53,274 nt of DNA from Gnetum montanum (Eukaryota > Streptophyta > Gnetopsida > Gnetales > Gnetaceae), in the NCBI GenBank assembly GCA_015680685.1, contig MNCI01015933.1, forward strand, positions 96,760 through 150,033, read 5' to 3'. Shown piece after piece: positions 21,201 to 33,209 of this stretch (positions are counted from its first letter, which is position 1; every line of letters begins with the position of its first letter). Made by a program: the position numbers and the translations under genes. The notes under the pieces are model-generated. The model was not told the DNA's origin and ran no database searches. It saw only the letters and a program-made list of their open reading frames with translations.

Positions 21201-24200
21201 ACAAATAATGATGTACTTTTTTATCAGTGAAGTATAGCTCCCTTGAGTGGAGCCGGTGACTTGTGGTTCAGAATTGTCTCCGCTGTACCTTAACTTCTAT
21301 GCATGCCCATTGTGCAAGCTCATGCATATTCAATGACCATCATTAGCTATACGCCTACTGGCAGGCAAGGGTGGGACCCAAGGACACTTGTTCAAATAAA
21401 ATAAAAAATAATTTCAAAGTCATCCAGGCAAATAGAATAATGGTGTGCAGTTTCAATATCAAGTAAGAGGTTCAAAATTCAAGTCTCTTTATCCTTTTTA
21501 CCTATCGGTATGCATATATACTTAGAATTTTTCAGAATTTTTCACAAAGCCTTCACGATGGACTATGGCGTATGCATGATGCATGCTACCATGGATGGCC
21601 ATGCATGGGAGTTAAGGCACAGTGGAAACACTTCCCGTGGTTCTACCAACCACAGATTCAATTCTAAAGGGTATGCTAAGACACACAATACAGTAAAATA
21701 TTCGTTCAAGGACTTCAATATCAGTTAGGTAAAAATCACCATTGGGTTAGCCCATGTTGATAGGATAAAGGCACCAAGATTAAATAAACAAGATCAAGAT
21801 CTTCTTGCGAACGTTCACAATAATCAACTAAAATTAACAAAATAAAACTGTCAAAAACAAAGACGCACAGATGCACAACTGACATTGCAGGCAATTTTAA
21901 TCTTCCTTGAAATTCAGTGTATTTTTATCCTCAGTTATTAACAATACAGATCCAGAAAGTCTGTTAGCAAGCAAGGCAGTAACAAACTATTTATGCTTGA
22001 TTACTGAATCATGTTATCTTTGTATGACAACTTCTTCCAACAATTCATAACAGCCAGTTTTCTCACGTCAGACGTGTTATCTCTGCCAACATCAATACTC
22101 GGTCTGAAGCTTTCTCTAAACAAAATTATGTCAAAAAGGGTTTAGTTTTTCTGATGCACAGAACATCAGATAGATCTTTTTTACCAGATTCTTCATAGCA
22201 TATAGAGTTGCAAGTTTCATTGTCATTTGTGTTTCCTTTGCAAACCTAACACATCATATGTTATTGCTAAGATTCGACTTTTCCAACTACCAAACACCAA
22301 CATTTAATGTTTACTCATTAATCATCAGTTTCTTCTCGATGATGTTAGACAGATACCAAACTTGCAACATTAAATCATAACATTGGCGATCTTTTTGCTC
22401 GTCTTTTAGCTTCTTACTGTAGTGCTTCAAGAATAAGTTTCCAGGCTAGACATTCATTCCCAGCATGTCTCTTCATGTCACATCTCATTGTTAAGAGATA
22501 ACTTTGACTATGTACTTTGTTTATGACAATATCTTAACAATCTTAGTAGATAATTATGCATGATAACAGTTGCAGATAAACTACAAAGCATTGAAAGTTA
22601 CAATCCTTATAATTAATTATGTCCATTTGCATTCTGAAGAAATGTTAGAACACCCGCACAAAGAAACAACGGTATAGTAGGTGGAAGATTTCCTTCACAT
22701 TCATAAGTACATTTCAAAAATAAAAAACAAAGTATTATCTACTCAATAAACTTATGGTCAACATGCATTAAAACCATAGTGACAAGCCAAGTGTAACCAA
22801 CCATTAACATCTTTACGATGACCACGATATGATTCAAGCTCTTTCAACATTCGTAAATCATAAAGCTGCAAGCCATAAAACCATAGATAAAAGTTAGAAA
22901 AAAGCTATTTTACTAATAATTAGCTAGATAATGTTGACATAATCAGATTGTTACTGTGAAGATACTTTAACAATGTCTTTCCCAGGAATGTAAGATCTTA
23001 TAATAAATCGAAGGATAAGCTTGGGCCAATTTTGATGGATCAAACAGATAGTGCATGGCCATAGCAGAAAAATAAATGTAGAACTAGAAACAAGTATAGG
23101 ACTTCAAATAAATGTTAAGAATAGAAGACGAAACGGTCATTACATGTTACTGATCAACTGACATCTCCAGTGCCAAAATTTTGATGCACAAGGGTATGAA
23201 ATCAATATCAGTAAAAAAATATGATATGTTTAAGATCAAAAAACAACAGCATTGACCTTTGGACTTAAGTTTACAATGACAAAATAGAGCTCAAGATAGG
23301 TACAAACTCCTCAGAAACAAATCACTTCTAGTGTATAAAATCCAAAGCCCATGTCCATAATAAATCTAGAGGTGTTACAAGAATGTATCTGTTCATTCTA
23401 CAAAGGATGAAATTCATAGTAGTACTTCTGTGGAATATTGCAAACCAATGATACAGGCAGATAGAAACTAATGCTAGTCACAGAAGTTGAGGGAAGTCGC
23501 ATCTATGAGGAGACTCTATATCTAGTTGTATTATACCCTTATAAAATAATATTATTGACAGGTAGCAGTAAAAAATAAACGGAGTGATCCTAGCGAGGCT
23601 GGGCCAACAAAGTCCTGACCCTGATACATCTTCAAAATTGCAGCTCATGTAAAATTACAACTCTGTCATTCAGAATCGTTAGCTAGGTTTTTTTATTTGA
23701 GACATGATCTATTGAACTTTATTTCCAAATTAGACTAAAATCATATGCAGCTGCATAAGTATTGAAAGCACTGGCACAACATTGAGATTTGAAAGTTTCA
23801 TGGACAGTAATGATGTCCCCTAGTACAAGACATCGCTGATTGCTCCAACAATTGATGTTGAGCCAAGGATTACCAAACTTCATGAATGATGGTAATGAAA
23901 AAGGGCTGCATTTCCTTGCATTAGGCCAATGTATTTAATTAAACGTGCAACATCCACTTCTAAAGACACCAGTGGCAAATCACACATAAATTATGTTGCC
24001 AACGGTGTACTATTCAAGTGACAAACATCATGGTTTGCAAACACTAGGCCATACATTCAACCCTTAACAGTAGCCTATTTACATCCTCGGGTGGCTGTAG
24101 ATAGCTTGTAAAAGAGAGAATTTCTTTTATTTTAGTTGTTAAATCTTGAAAATGCCATCTTTTAAATAGTTGAAACATCAGTCAGCTAATAGATAATTGC

Positions 24201-27200
24201 TCGTACTTCAGTAGCATTAAACAAATACTTCAGTGTATGAACATTACTTGTCCGTTGGATGACAAACATGACAGACTGCATGAGGATGACTAGACATACA
24301 TTGTTTTAGAAAAGAATAAGAACTGTGCTTTTTGAACTGTTTTGCTAGACTTGAATTTCCCAAATAAAATTAGTCTAAATATTTAACTTGAGTTACAGGG
24401 ATTTATGTTTACCCTTGGATTTTTCATTCTTCCTATAAATTCAAAGCCTTTCCGTTGGATGACAAACATGACAGACTGCACGAGGATGACTAGACATACA
24501 TTGTTTTAGAAAAGAATAAGAACTGTGCTTTTTGAACTGTTTTGCTAGACTTGAATTTCCCAAATAAAATTAATCTAAATATTTAACTTGAGTTACAGGG
24601 ATTTATGTTTTCCCTTGGATTTTTCATTCTTCCTATAAATTCAAAGCCTTTCCTGGAACATTTGTTGCGTGGAAACACCAGTTGATCCTCCACACAAACA
24701 CGTTCCTTGACTGTTTCTTAAGTCAAAAGTATACCATCAATAGGTGCGCGTATGATTATCAAATTTTACAAAAATGTGCATCATTACAATTGTGACTAAT
24801 CAATAGTGCATAAAACATAATTAGCCTGTGTATAAAATAATATAATTACCAGCCACAATAGAAAACAAAACAAACATGCTTGTATTAAATTCCTGGCTAA
24901 TGCAAAACTCTGATATGAAGTAATATTGAAACGACCTTTATAATCTGGTCTTTTGATGCAGTAAGGACCCAGTTGCCATTTTGGTTCCATTTGACAGACA
25001 ACACGGTATTTTTATGGCCATGACTGCAATTATATGTATATAATGTAAGAAATATAACAAGGAAAATATTAAACAACAGTTAAACTTCTTCAAAAGCAAA
25101 TGTAAAAATGCTGCTTACAGTGAACCAAGCTCCCGCCCAGTTTTAGCATCCCACAATTTTACAACATGATCCTTCCCACCTGGTGACACAAAACCAAGCC
25201 AATAGGACAATTACATCCAAGAGCTAACATAATTTAGTTCATTGTAACACATGATGAATTACATTTACCTGACACCAACAGTGATTTAGTGGGATGCCAA
25301 TCAACACTTTTAACATCCCAGCCATGCCCTTGTAGAGTTAAAAGCAAACATAAAACAAATAAATACTACTTCAAAATCAATTTTTTGATAACACTGTAGG
25401 AAGAGCATGAGAGTAGAAAGAAAAGCAGGCCCATAAATATGTTGTAAAAACACTAGTCACCTGTAAGAGAGCGTTCCTCTTGACAGCGAGCAAAATCCCA
25501 AACCTTAACAGTTGTATCATCAGAACAAGAACAAAATTTCAAATCTGTCCTACAAAAACTATTTTAATGCAGAAAATTATTAGAACATGGCTATTAAAGA
25601 ATTTTGAAAGAACATTAATAAAACTAAATACAAATCAGAATATTCTATTTCCACCTCAGATCCCGTACAGCCTCTTTATGTGCAGTTGGATTTGCTTTTA
25701 CATTATTCATGTTAGTTTGCCAGTACCTGAAAATTGCTGCCATAATTTAGAAACATACACAATTAAAATTCTTTTCCTTTAAGAAAAGAACAAAAAGAAA
25801 TAAGCAGCAACAACGCATACTTTATAGACCCGCCATCATCACCAGTAACCATCCAATTTTCATTATGACTCCACACCATGGACCTAATAGCTTGATCGTG
25901 AGCCTGCAATATAGGAAACACTCTATAAGCTAAATCTGCCAAACCAATGACGTTTTCAAATAATAGTTAGTAAAATACAGACATACTATATTCTAATAAA
26001 TTACTGTACTTGAAGAATCATTTCGAAGTTAAATGACAGCCCATTCCATAGTGTGAATTCTCCACTTTGTGAACCTGTTATCAATCGTCTACCAGTTGGT
26101 GTCCACTTCATGGAAAAGAGAGGGAAACGGTTAATGAAAACTAAATTGAGATTAAACAATAACAATAATCATAAATTAGAAACCAATAATATAAAATAAA
26201 TGACTTCATTTATGTGTTGTGTCTATGCACACACACATGTAGACATACACATAATTCAGTAAATTGTTAACTATATAGGCATCTTGTGAAATTTATTGAG
26301 AAAATTGTTCATTGACATAGTTCCCACTCCATGCAAGAGCATTTCTGGACATCAACAAGTAATATACTCTTGCCTAAAATCTTGTATATATAAACTGAAC
26401 TGATCTTTATTTCGTCATAGATCTTAGGGATACTATGAAGCATTCATGTTCCTTGATAAACATGAAGGTACACTTGTTTGTTGACAAGGTTAAGTTTTGA
26501 AGCCCAAAAGACCATGAAAGAGCAGACACAATGAAAAGGACTGTAAACTTTCATTTGCCTATTTTCCAAAACGGTAAACATTTACAGTAAGAAGCAACTT
26601 ATCTAATTCTCTGTATTTTTGAAGGACTATGAAAGCCCTGTAAGAGATTTAAAATATATGAAGGATAGAAAGTGGCATGTAAGCTAATATGATAAATCAT
26701 AAGCAAAGGTTTATGAGTGAAAGCATAACTACCAACCAACCAGCAATTACCAACATATGATATCATAAGACTAAAGCATGAAATGTAGAGCATACCAAAA
26801 CTCTATTGATAGAACATCTGTTTTTGTTAATAGAAACTTGAACAAATTTTGCTGCAAAACTTGTTGATGGATTATCTGGATAGCCGACTGCAGGAAGCAT
26901 CTGCCAAAAAGACCAAACAAAAGTTAGCATTGTAAAACATAACACAAAGAATTGATCGTAAATAAAAATGACAGAGAATGTTTAATAAAAACATAGCTCA
27001 AAATTTCATACATCTACAGCAGCAACACGTGTATTTTGCAATACAGTACTATCTCGAGCATCACGCTGCCACATGCGAGCCTACAAAACTTTGATTAGTA
27101 TACCTGGTCTTTCAGGGCAAAAAGAAAAAAAAGAAAAAGGAAAAATAGATGAACATTGTGGAAAACAGTTCATGACGTGATCCTTATTAGAAAAGACCAC

Positions 27201-28021
27201 TCTAACCGTTTTATATAATAATAGCCAAAAAATAATATACAAAAATGGACAAAACTATGTATATAACATATTAATTTCTACTTTCATTGTTAGAAAAACA
27301 TTTTAAAGAAATTTTTTTTCACGGTGACATTGTAAAAATTAATACTCATCTAAAACATAGTTTCATAAAGTAGAGACTGCATTTAATTTCTCAGTAAGCT
27401 CACCTATTGTTAAACCACTATTTAATTGAATTCCTTTCCATACTATCTATAAAGAAAAATATAAAAAAATTTAACTCTAAGTTGAAAATGAACCAATTTC
27501 CATTAAAACAAGCAATGGCAATGCCCATGGTAGTTGCCTGCAAGTATCGCACAGCAGTGCTTGTATAATCCACTGTTCGTCGATGTGCAACTCTTCTCAT
27601 CCTCTTTGCAGGAGGACCATCTCCTCGACCTGCTAAATAAAATAACAATGGTTAAGAAACATTGAATTTAGGCTATCTAGAAGTATAACTGATAACTGTA
27701 CATGATTTTAAAATAAAAATAAAAATGATTAAAGAACAACAATTATACAACCACACAAAAAATTTAAAAATTATATAAAAATTGGGCCAGGATCCCTATC
27801 ATCAATGTCTGTATTTACCATTAATATCTAGTAGCCATGAACCAATTAAATATCATATAGACTAGTACAAAAAAGAAAAACAGGGTATAACTCTTTCACA
27901 TACTTCCATAATCCCCTGGAATGCCTGGAGCTCCCAATGGAGGCTGCCTCATTTGATGAGCCTTATGATACTCGCCGCCTTGATGCATATGTGACTGTTG
28001 CTGTTTCTCATGATGAAACAT
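18258..28021 (-). CDS. FY: FY: WD40 subunit of the pre-mRNA 3'-end processing complex
   Basis: FY is the plant counterpart of yeast Pfs2 and human WDR33, a nuclear CPSF-complex protein that also works with FCA in flowering control. Coding exons (minus): 28021-27904, 27632-27538, 27080-27012, 26900-26796, 26105-26010, 25903-25821, 25726-25655, 25558-25461, 25328-25269, 25179-25119, 25023-24936, 22865-22802, 20971-20893, 20739-20650, 19839-19754, 19563-18617, 18383-18258. Together they give 2337 nt, or 778 residues, in frame without a stop. Landmarks: [18 protein letters not shown] (residues about 48-65), [30 protein letters not shown], then WD repeats to about residue 415 ([61 protein letters not shown]). 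The Pro/Gln-rich tail and PPQM end follow. Arabidopsis FY is about 647 residues; the excess is in the tail. The start is the first in-frame ATG after a stop. Confidence 0.93.
18617..19563 (-). CDS. FY: FY exon 16 of 17 coding: Pro/Gln-rich tail with two PPLP motifs
   Basis: One 947-nt exon encodes residues 422-737. It starts with [10 protein letters not shown], carries the FY-conserved stretch [12 protein letters not shown] (about 456-467), poly-Gln/Pro tracts (about 513-565) and two PPLP motifs at residues 580-583 and 587-590 (19058-19090). In Arabidopsis the WW domain of FCA binds PPLP motifs in FY; I infer the same role here. The two motifs are only three residues apart, whereas in Arabidopsis, as I recall, they are well separated. 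The upstream acceptor is a NAGNAG (CCAGCAG), so one codon may be optional. The donor is CAG/GTACAT. Confidence 0.9.
20972..22801 (-). other. Long FY intron (1.83 kb), no gene inside
   Basis: Bounded by an AG acceptor (CATTAG before the exon ending at 20971) and a GT donor (GTTGGT after the exon at 22802). The interior has scattered words resembling SINE pieces, such as GAGGTTCAAAATTCAAGTC at about 21470 and AACCACAGATTCAATTCT at about 21649, but no complete element. Open frames inside are short and unsupported. Confidence 0.6.
24251..24650. repeat. 200-bp tandem duplication in an FY intron
   Basis: The block at 24251-24450 is repeated directly at 24451-24650 with only three base differences that I can see (positions about 30, 123 and 171 of the unit). 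It lies in the 2.07-kb intron between coding exons 24936-25023 and 22802-22865. The unit is AT-rich and has no open frame. High identity means a recent event. Confidence 0.95.
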
Positions 28022-28151
28022 TGCAAATTGTTATTGCATATACCCTATTAACCAACAAAATGAAAATCCTGGACTGCATTTCGTAAAACAGTTCATAACA
28101 TGCAATATTCTTGCCAAACTGAAAAAGAAAAAGCAAAAGCTCGTATCTTAC

Positions 28152-28261
28152 CATCATTGACCTGGAACTAGTGCATCTCAGTTGCTCTTAAATTTGACAG
28201 ATAGGATCCTATCTGCTCCCGTAGCAACAGAAATACATAATCAAGAGGCTGATGATTTTCC
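28152..28261 (-). other. FY: FY 5'UTR exon with upstream ATGs
   Basis: The acceptor TTTGTTTTCAG precedes 28261 and the donor ATG/GTAAGATA follows 28152; both are strong. The next exon would begin at 28044 (acceptor GTTAATAG), with the FY start at 28021. The spliced leader then holds several upstream ATGs: a 9-codon ORF, ATG-CAC-TAG, an ATG-ATG at the exon junction that reads out of frame past the FY start, and ATG-CAA-TAA. No transcript evidence is available here. Confidence 0.55.
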
Positions 28262-28596
28262 CTGAAAACAAACAAAAATTTACTTTGGGTGCACATATAA
28301 AGAGAAAAAAGGATGAACTTAAACTAATCTACCTTAAAAATTGCAAACCCGTATTATCATTCTTTGTTTTTAAAATTTTCGATGGTCTTCATAGTTTTTA
28401 GTTTTTACTCAGAAAGACAACGTGCGATAAACATGTCATAACACTTAGCATGATAAAGACAAAATCAATCAGGAAAAGAAAAATCGTAATCCCGAAATTT
28501 GTTCAATGCTTCGAAGGTGTGAAACTTAATCTAAAATAGTAAGTAATTAAAGAAGCGATAATGTAAGTCACAGGTCAATTGAGAAACGAAGATAAC

Positions 28597-28700
28597 CTGA
28601 ATAATGCTAAACCCTAAATCCCACAATACACTCCGTTGTTTTGCTGTCGCGAAGCTTTTTCAAGCCAAATCTCCAATTTCTTCAGACAATATTTTTAAAG
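28597..28700 (-). promoter_or_regulatory. Probable first FY 5'UTR exon and telo-box
   Basis: A possible donor CAG/GTTATC at 28597-28596 would splice to the exon at 28261. The plant telo-box AAACCCTAA lies at 28609-28617, close to that donor. Such boxes are common near the starts of housekeeping plant genes. The transcription start is not determined; I see no clear TATA box upstream in 28700-28900. The upper limit given is arbitrary. Confidence 0.35.
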
Positions 28701-29980
28701 CCAGACTTACTAACCGAAAGTAAACAGCGTTGTTGACTGCCAAAAATGCAAGTTTTTTAATCGAAATACATAACTGCCATAAAACACAACTGTTTTTCTG
28801 TGTCTAACTCACACGTAGAATTAAAAGAAATCGAGCCGCATTGAAATGTTTAATCTGAAAGTTTACAAACCTACAGCAAAAAGTAGTGGAGCTTGAACGA
28901 AGAATAATCGTGTTACATACCATGTTTCTTTCACTTGCTCTGCTGAAATGTTTTCACCGTGAAGACAGCAACGATGAAACGGGGAGCTTTCAAATCAGCT
29001 ATGGGCCCTGGATCACAAACCATGAATCCCAAAAATTAGCTCGACGTAATCAATTCAAGCTTTTCAGGGCGCGTTCAAGTGGAACGCAACTGTGTCAAAT
29101 TTCTTTTAAGGTTCACAACGAATATTAGCATTTGAAATAGCGACGGTGGTGCTGGAGCTCAGGCTGTGTTGGCATAGGTGACATAGAGAGTACGGAAGGC
29201 CAAGGCGGGCTGCGTCTAAACCTAGGCTTTATCTTGTTAAATTTTCATACGGATCCTGCCCGAACCGTCATTGAGAATTGCCCCAACTGCAAAATGGGGA
29301 TAAAAGTAGAGCACAGCCCTAATTGGTGAAACAATCGAACCTTAAACGTACTATAAAGTTGATGCCTAGCTTAACACCACGGTAACCAATCTCTTGATAA
29401 AAGCTTGTCCAAAGCCATCGTTATTTTCTTTTTGATAAAATTTGTAAACATAAGCCACAAATTAAACATTGTCGACTAAACCCAAGGCAACTAAGAGAGT
29501 AGAGGTTCACACGGGAGGGCAAGCCGAAGTCAATAGTAAGCTATGGGCTTTAAAATATGGGGTTCTAAAAGTGACAAATGCCCTATATTAGTCTTTCGCA
29601 TATGTCATCTTCGGAGGAAGTTAATGTCATTAAGGAAGGCAAAGATTTCTTTATTTATGAGTCTGATGAGGAAGTCCACATCATACTCTCAAAGCATATA
29701 GTTGCGACACATTACATATTTTTAAGTGGATTTGATGTTTTTCTAAATCTTTTTTTTTTTTAAAACATGTAATGTTTTTACAATAAATTAATTTTTCTTT
29801 GTTCGGTGTTTTCTCTAACAGATCTAATTTTTCTAGAATTTCCCTTTTCCCCATTCTTCAACCAATGTTGAAATTTTTGCTTCTTTTATCTATGTGAAAA
29901 TTTATGTTGATTCTCAAAATGTAGATTTATAAACCTTTAAGAAAAACATCATAACACCTTCTTGTAGAGATGTTAATGCA
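28701..29980. other. FY upstream intergenic region, no recognised gene
   Basis: Two open frames on the plus strand (28886-29128, 29578-29763) have no family resemblance. The second (SSSEEVNVIKEGKDFF) might be a distant N-terminal part of the LINE-like ORF that follows. Any FY promoter elements further out than the telo-box would lie here. Confidence 0.4.
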
Positions 29981-29989
29981 AGTAAGACA

Positions 29990-30645
29990 CTAGACCTTGT
30001 TCTTTCACATAATGTATATGAGTCATTGGTTGTTGATCTTTCAGCACATTGTGTGTTCATTCAAATTTGGGGTTATTTGCCTTGTAATCAAAGTTTCATT
30101 TCACAATTAAATGATGTGATGAAAAAACATGACATCCAAATCTTTTATGCCAGGTATTATTCTTGTTTTTTTTTTTTTTTTCTACTTGTTGAGTTAGGCA
30201 ATGCTTCAATGATACAATGTGCCCTAGCTATGGGGTCTTTTATACATAAACATGTAGTGTTGATCATTCATAAGTAGGCTTCAAATTTTGATATCTAGCC
30301 TAAAGAATATGCTAAAATTCTATGTTTTGTTGAGTTATATAATTTTTTGTTGATTTTTAAAATGTTAAACAAAAATTATTAGTTTTTTTGGTCTCATTAA
30401 GTATATGGTGTCTAATTCTACAACTTTTAGTTTTCATAGACATTTTTTTGTTGATAGTAAAAAGGAATTGGTATTACAAGTGAGAGGAAATACTTCTATT
30501 CAACCAATTACATATTATAATCTTCCTAATTTTTGCAACTTTTGCCATTGTGAAGAACATTTGTTTAATGCTTCTCCTTTTCTACTAAAGAAAAAGGATT
30601 ATGAAGAAAAAAAATATGTTGAAGTTAAAGATAAAAAAAATTAAT
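29990..30645 (+). pseudogene. Possible LINE ORF1 remnant (DUF4283 / zinc-knuckle type)
   Basis: Frame 30026-30277 has HCVFIQIWGYLPC and later SFIHKHVVLIIHKW, in an order that resembles the DUF4283 domain of plant L1-type ORF1 proteins. Frame 30405-30644 has ITYYNLPNFCNFCHCEEH followed by NASPFL. This is the usual sequence before and through the zf-CCHC_4 knuckle, with the last Cys changed to Ser. The two parts are out of frame with each other. No endonuclease or RT is found downstream. Confidence 0.4.
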
Positions 30646-30649
30646 AAGT

Positions 30650-32147
30650 TGTAGATATGAAAAATCAAGTTAATGTCAATGATAAGAATGATCAAATGGT
30701 AACAAAGAACCTAGAGAAGATAGAAGCTCATGACATATTTTTATTGGTACTAGAGAAAGTATTAAGTAGCCAAGATAGATAGTTCGTAAGGCAAATTTTT
30801 CCTTGTTTGACAAGAATACTAGTAACTCAAAGATTAAAACAAGTTTCAACAAAAACATTATAGTTGATGGTGAAGATTCTTAATGTAAAATCAATAATAA
30901 GCAATGAGGTAAAGATCTTCCACAAGTGATATCACTTTATTGCTTTGATACAAATATTGGTATTAAGCCACAACTCTTTATCTCAAATCCTTTTGTTATT
31001 TTAAGTTCAAGCATTGATGTTGAAAAGTGATGTAATTTTTTTAAAATTGAACCTTTTTCCTACTAATAATTAAATATCTTAACTTATTTTTTTCAATGTC
31101 TTAATTGGAAGGCTATTCATTACAGTAGATAGAACTAAAATCGAAAAGTTTTTTCTTTCCATATATTTTTTCGATGATGTCTACTCAATGTCATGCTTGT
31201 CATGTACTCTAAATTTTTTTTACTCATTATTAATGTTTCTTTTGGGGGTTCAACAATCCCCTCCCTCTCAATGCATATAGTCCAATGGCAAGCACAACCA
31301 TATGAGCACATGTAAGTAAGTTTATTCTTGAGCAAAGTTTCTTCACTAGAGAGGATTTCCCCATGGGCACACCATCTATGGCCTAGACATGTACCATGAA
31401 TCATTTCTCTAAAGGGAAATAATACCTTGTTTTTCTTTTGACTTGAAGTAATCTTTTACAAAGTATTGGTGATGGGCCTTTGGTCCTTTAAGAAAGAGCT
31501 AATATTTCTTAAAAAATGTATCCCAAGAACATCATTGGGTTAGTCAACAAATTAGTAATACATTCATTCCTTTATAGTCTAGTTTTGTTTCTCTAGATTC
31601 TAGGTGGAGCTTTGGGATAAGAAGATTTTCTTTTACATAAACCAACTATTCAAAGAATTATTTACAATGGTTAATGCCACATCGTCAAAGTTGTAGGGGG
31701 TGTCACACCCAAAAAATATAATTAATAACAAACAAAAAATTCATAATACATTAGATTATTAACATTGAGAATAAAACATGAGAAACAACATCGAAAGAAA
31801 AATTTTTCCATTACTCAAATCTACAATCTTACAAATAATGCTTTAAAAAGCCAAAAAAAGAAAATTAATTATTAGTGGAGAGGATGATCTCCATCCTAAC
31901 ATCATTATCAAAACTATGACTAATACTTATGTTTATGTTTACATATCTTTAAAGGCAAAGCTACATAAGGAGATTTGGCTAGAGTACATGACAATATCAA
32001 ATAGAAGGTCATCTTTGAAAATTTTCAAAATACTACCTCAAGAAGGATCACATCGCTTGAAAATAATTTGATTTGATCATTAATGAGTTCCAAAATTACT
32101 TGTGAGAATGCAATCCACACAACCCTTTGAACAAACCTCAACCCAAC
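30650..32147. other. No recognised gene
   Basis: AT-rich sequence between the LINE-like remnant and A3. The open frame on the minus strand at 31135-31404 is not similar to anything I know. Bases 31208-31262 resemble 16926-16990. CCAAC at 32143-32147 is the left target-site candidate of A3. Confidence 0.4.
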
Positions 32148-33054
32148 TGATGAAGTGTCAATTTGTCGCATTGATGGGCCCCCATTGATGCAACCTCGTC
32201 GACAAGCCCTCGTTTACGAGGTTGCATCGATGTAGTGTTTATTATGTTTATGAGGCCTTGTCAGCACAGCTCCATAATAAAGTTTATGAATACATACTCA
32301 CCTGCCATGTTTATGGCATGTCTTGTCATAGTTGTAGCAAACCTCTTGTAGTTTTGTCATTTGAAAGTTAGCATATTGTTTTGAGTGCCCACAACAAGAG
32401 TCAGAAAGTGTATGAATCTTTATTTGAGCACTGATGTACCTAAGCACAGTAGTGTGAATGGCAATAAAGACGAGCCTTTTAATAAACCTTGTAACACTTG
32501 GAAATAGATTAATTATTTATTTATGCATTTAATGTTTTATGTGATTTTCTTTAATGCTTTAAGTAATTAAATAATTAATTAGGCTAAACTAAGATAGATT
32601 AAGTAACAATTAATTAAGCACATAAGTACAACTACTTTGAGCATATGCTTGGCACTTGGTAATCCTAGTAACGCTTAACGTTTGGTAACCTAGTAGCACT
32701 AAATGTGTTCAGGATGTGTACGACAAATGGGAACAAATGCTTATGTTAGGAGTAGTTAGGTGTAGTTAGTTAGATTAAGTTAGTAATTGAATTACTTCAT
32801 TTCTTTCATCCTTTGTTGTAAGCACCCAAAACATAAAACATAAAAAATAATAAAAATCATATACCTCGATTACACTTAATCATACCTTTGCATATCAAAA
32901 GTGTAATTGGAAAGACAATAAATGATTGTTAGAGCAATTTCACTTCCTAGAGACTAGTGTACCAAAAGACATAGAATCTATGGAATTTGACCAAATCATG
33001 CATGAATGCTTAGTGATTCATATGGTTGAGCATAGGGGTACTCATCGCTCATCA
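32148..33054 (+). repeat. 5' LTR of A3
   Basis: Starts TGATGAAGTGTC and ends CGCTCATCA. The early part holds a 13-bp perfect inverted repeat, GATGCAACCTCGT (32187-32199) and ACGAGGTTGCATC (32216-32228), with a 16-nt loop. The U3 contains the CCTCGTCGA / GGGCCCC words seen in other members. The TATA region is degraded (near 32270). Confidence 0.8.
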
Positions 33055-33055
33055 T

Positions 33056-33073
33056 TGGCACCATTGCCAGGGA
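33056..33073 (+). other. Primer binding site of A3 (tRNA-Asp type)
   Basis: TGGCACCATTGCCAGGGA lies one base after the LTR. It differs from the plant tRNA-Asp complement only at its three CpG positions, each changed from CG to CA. Confidence 0.75.
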
Positions 33074-33209
33074 TTCCTTTTGTTTGAAACATGCACTATT
33101 TATGTATAGTGAAAATCATTAACATCGTTGGACAAACCCTAAGGTCAAAATTCATTCTAAAAATAAATATAATAATTTAAGCACACTGATAACTTATTTT
33201 TGTTGCAGA

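Noticed and set aside
28886-29128. Small plus-strand gene divergent from FY
   Set aside because: No recognisable motif, no supporting splice or start context, and it overlaps the likely FY promoter region.
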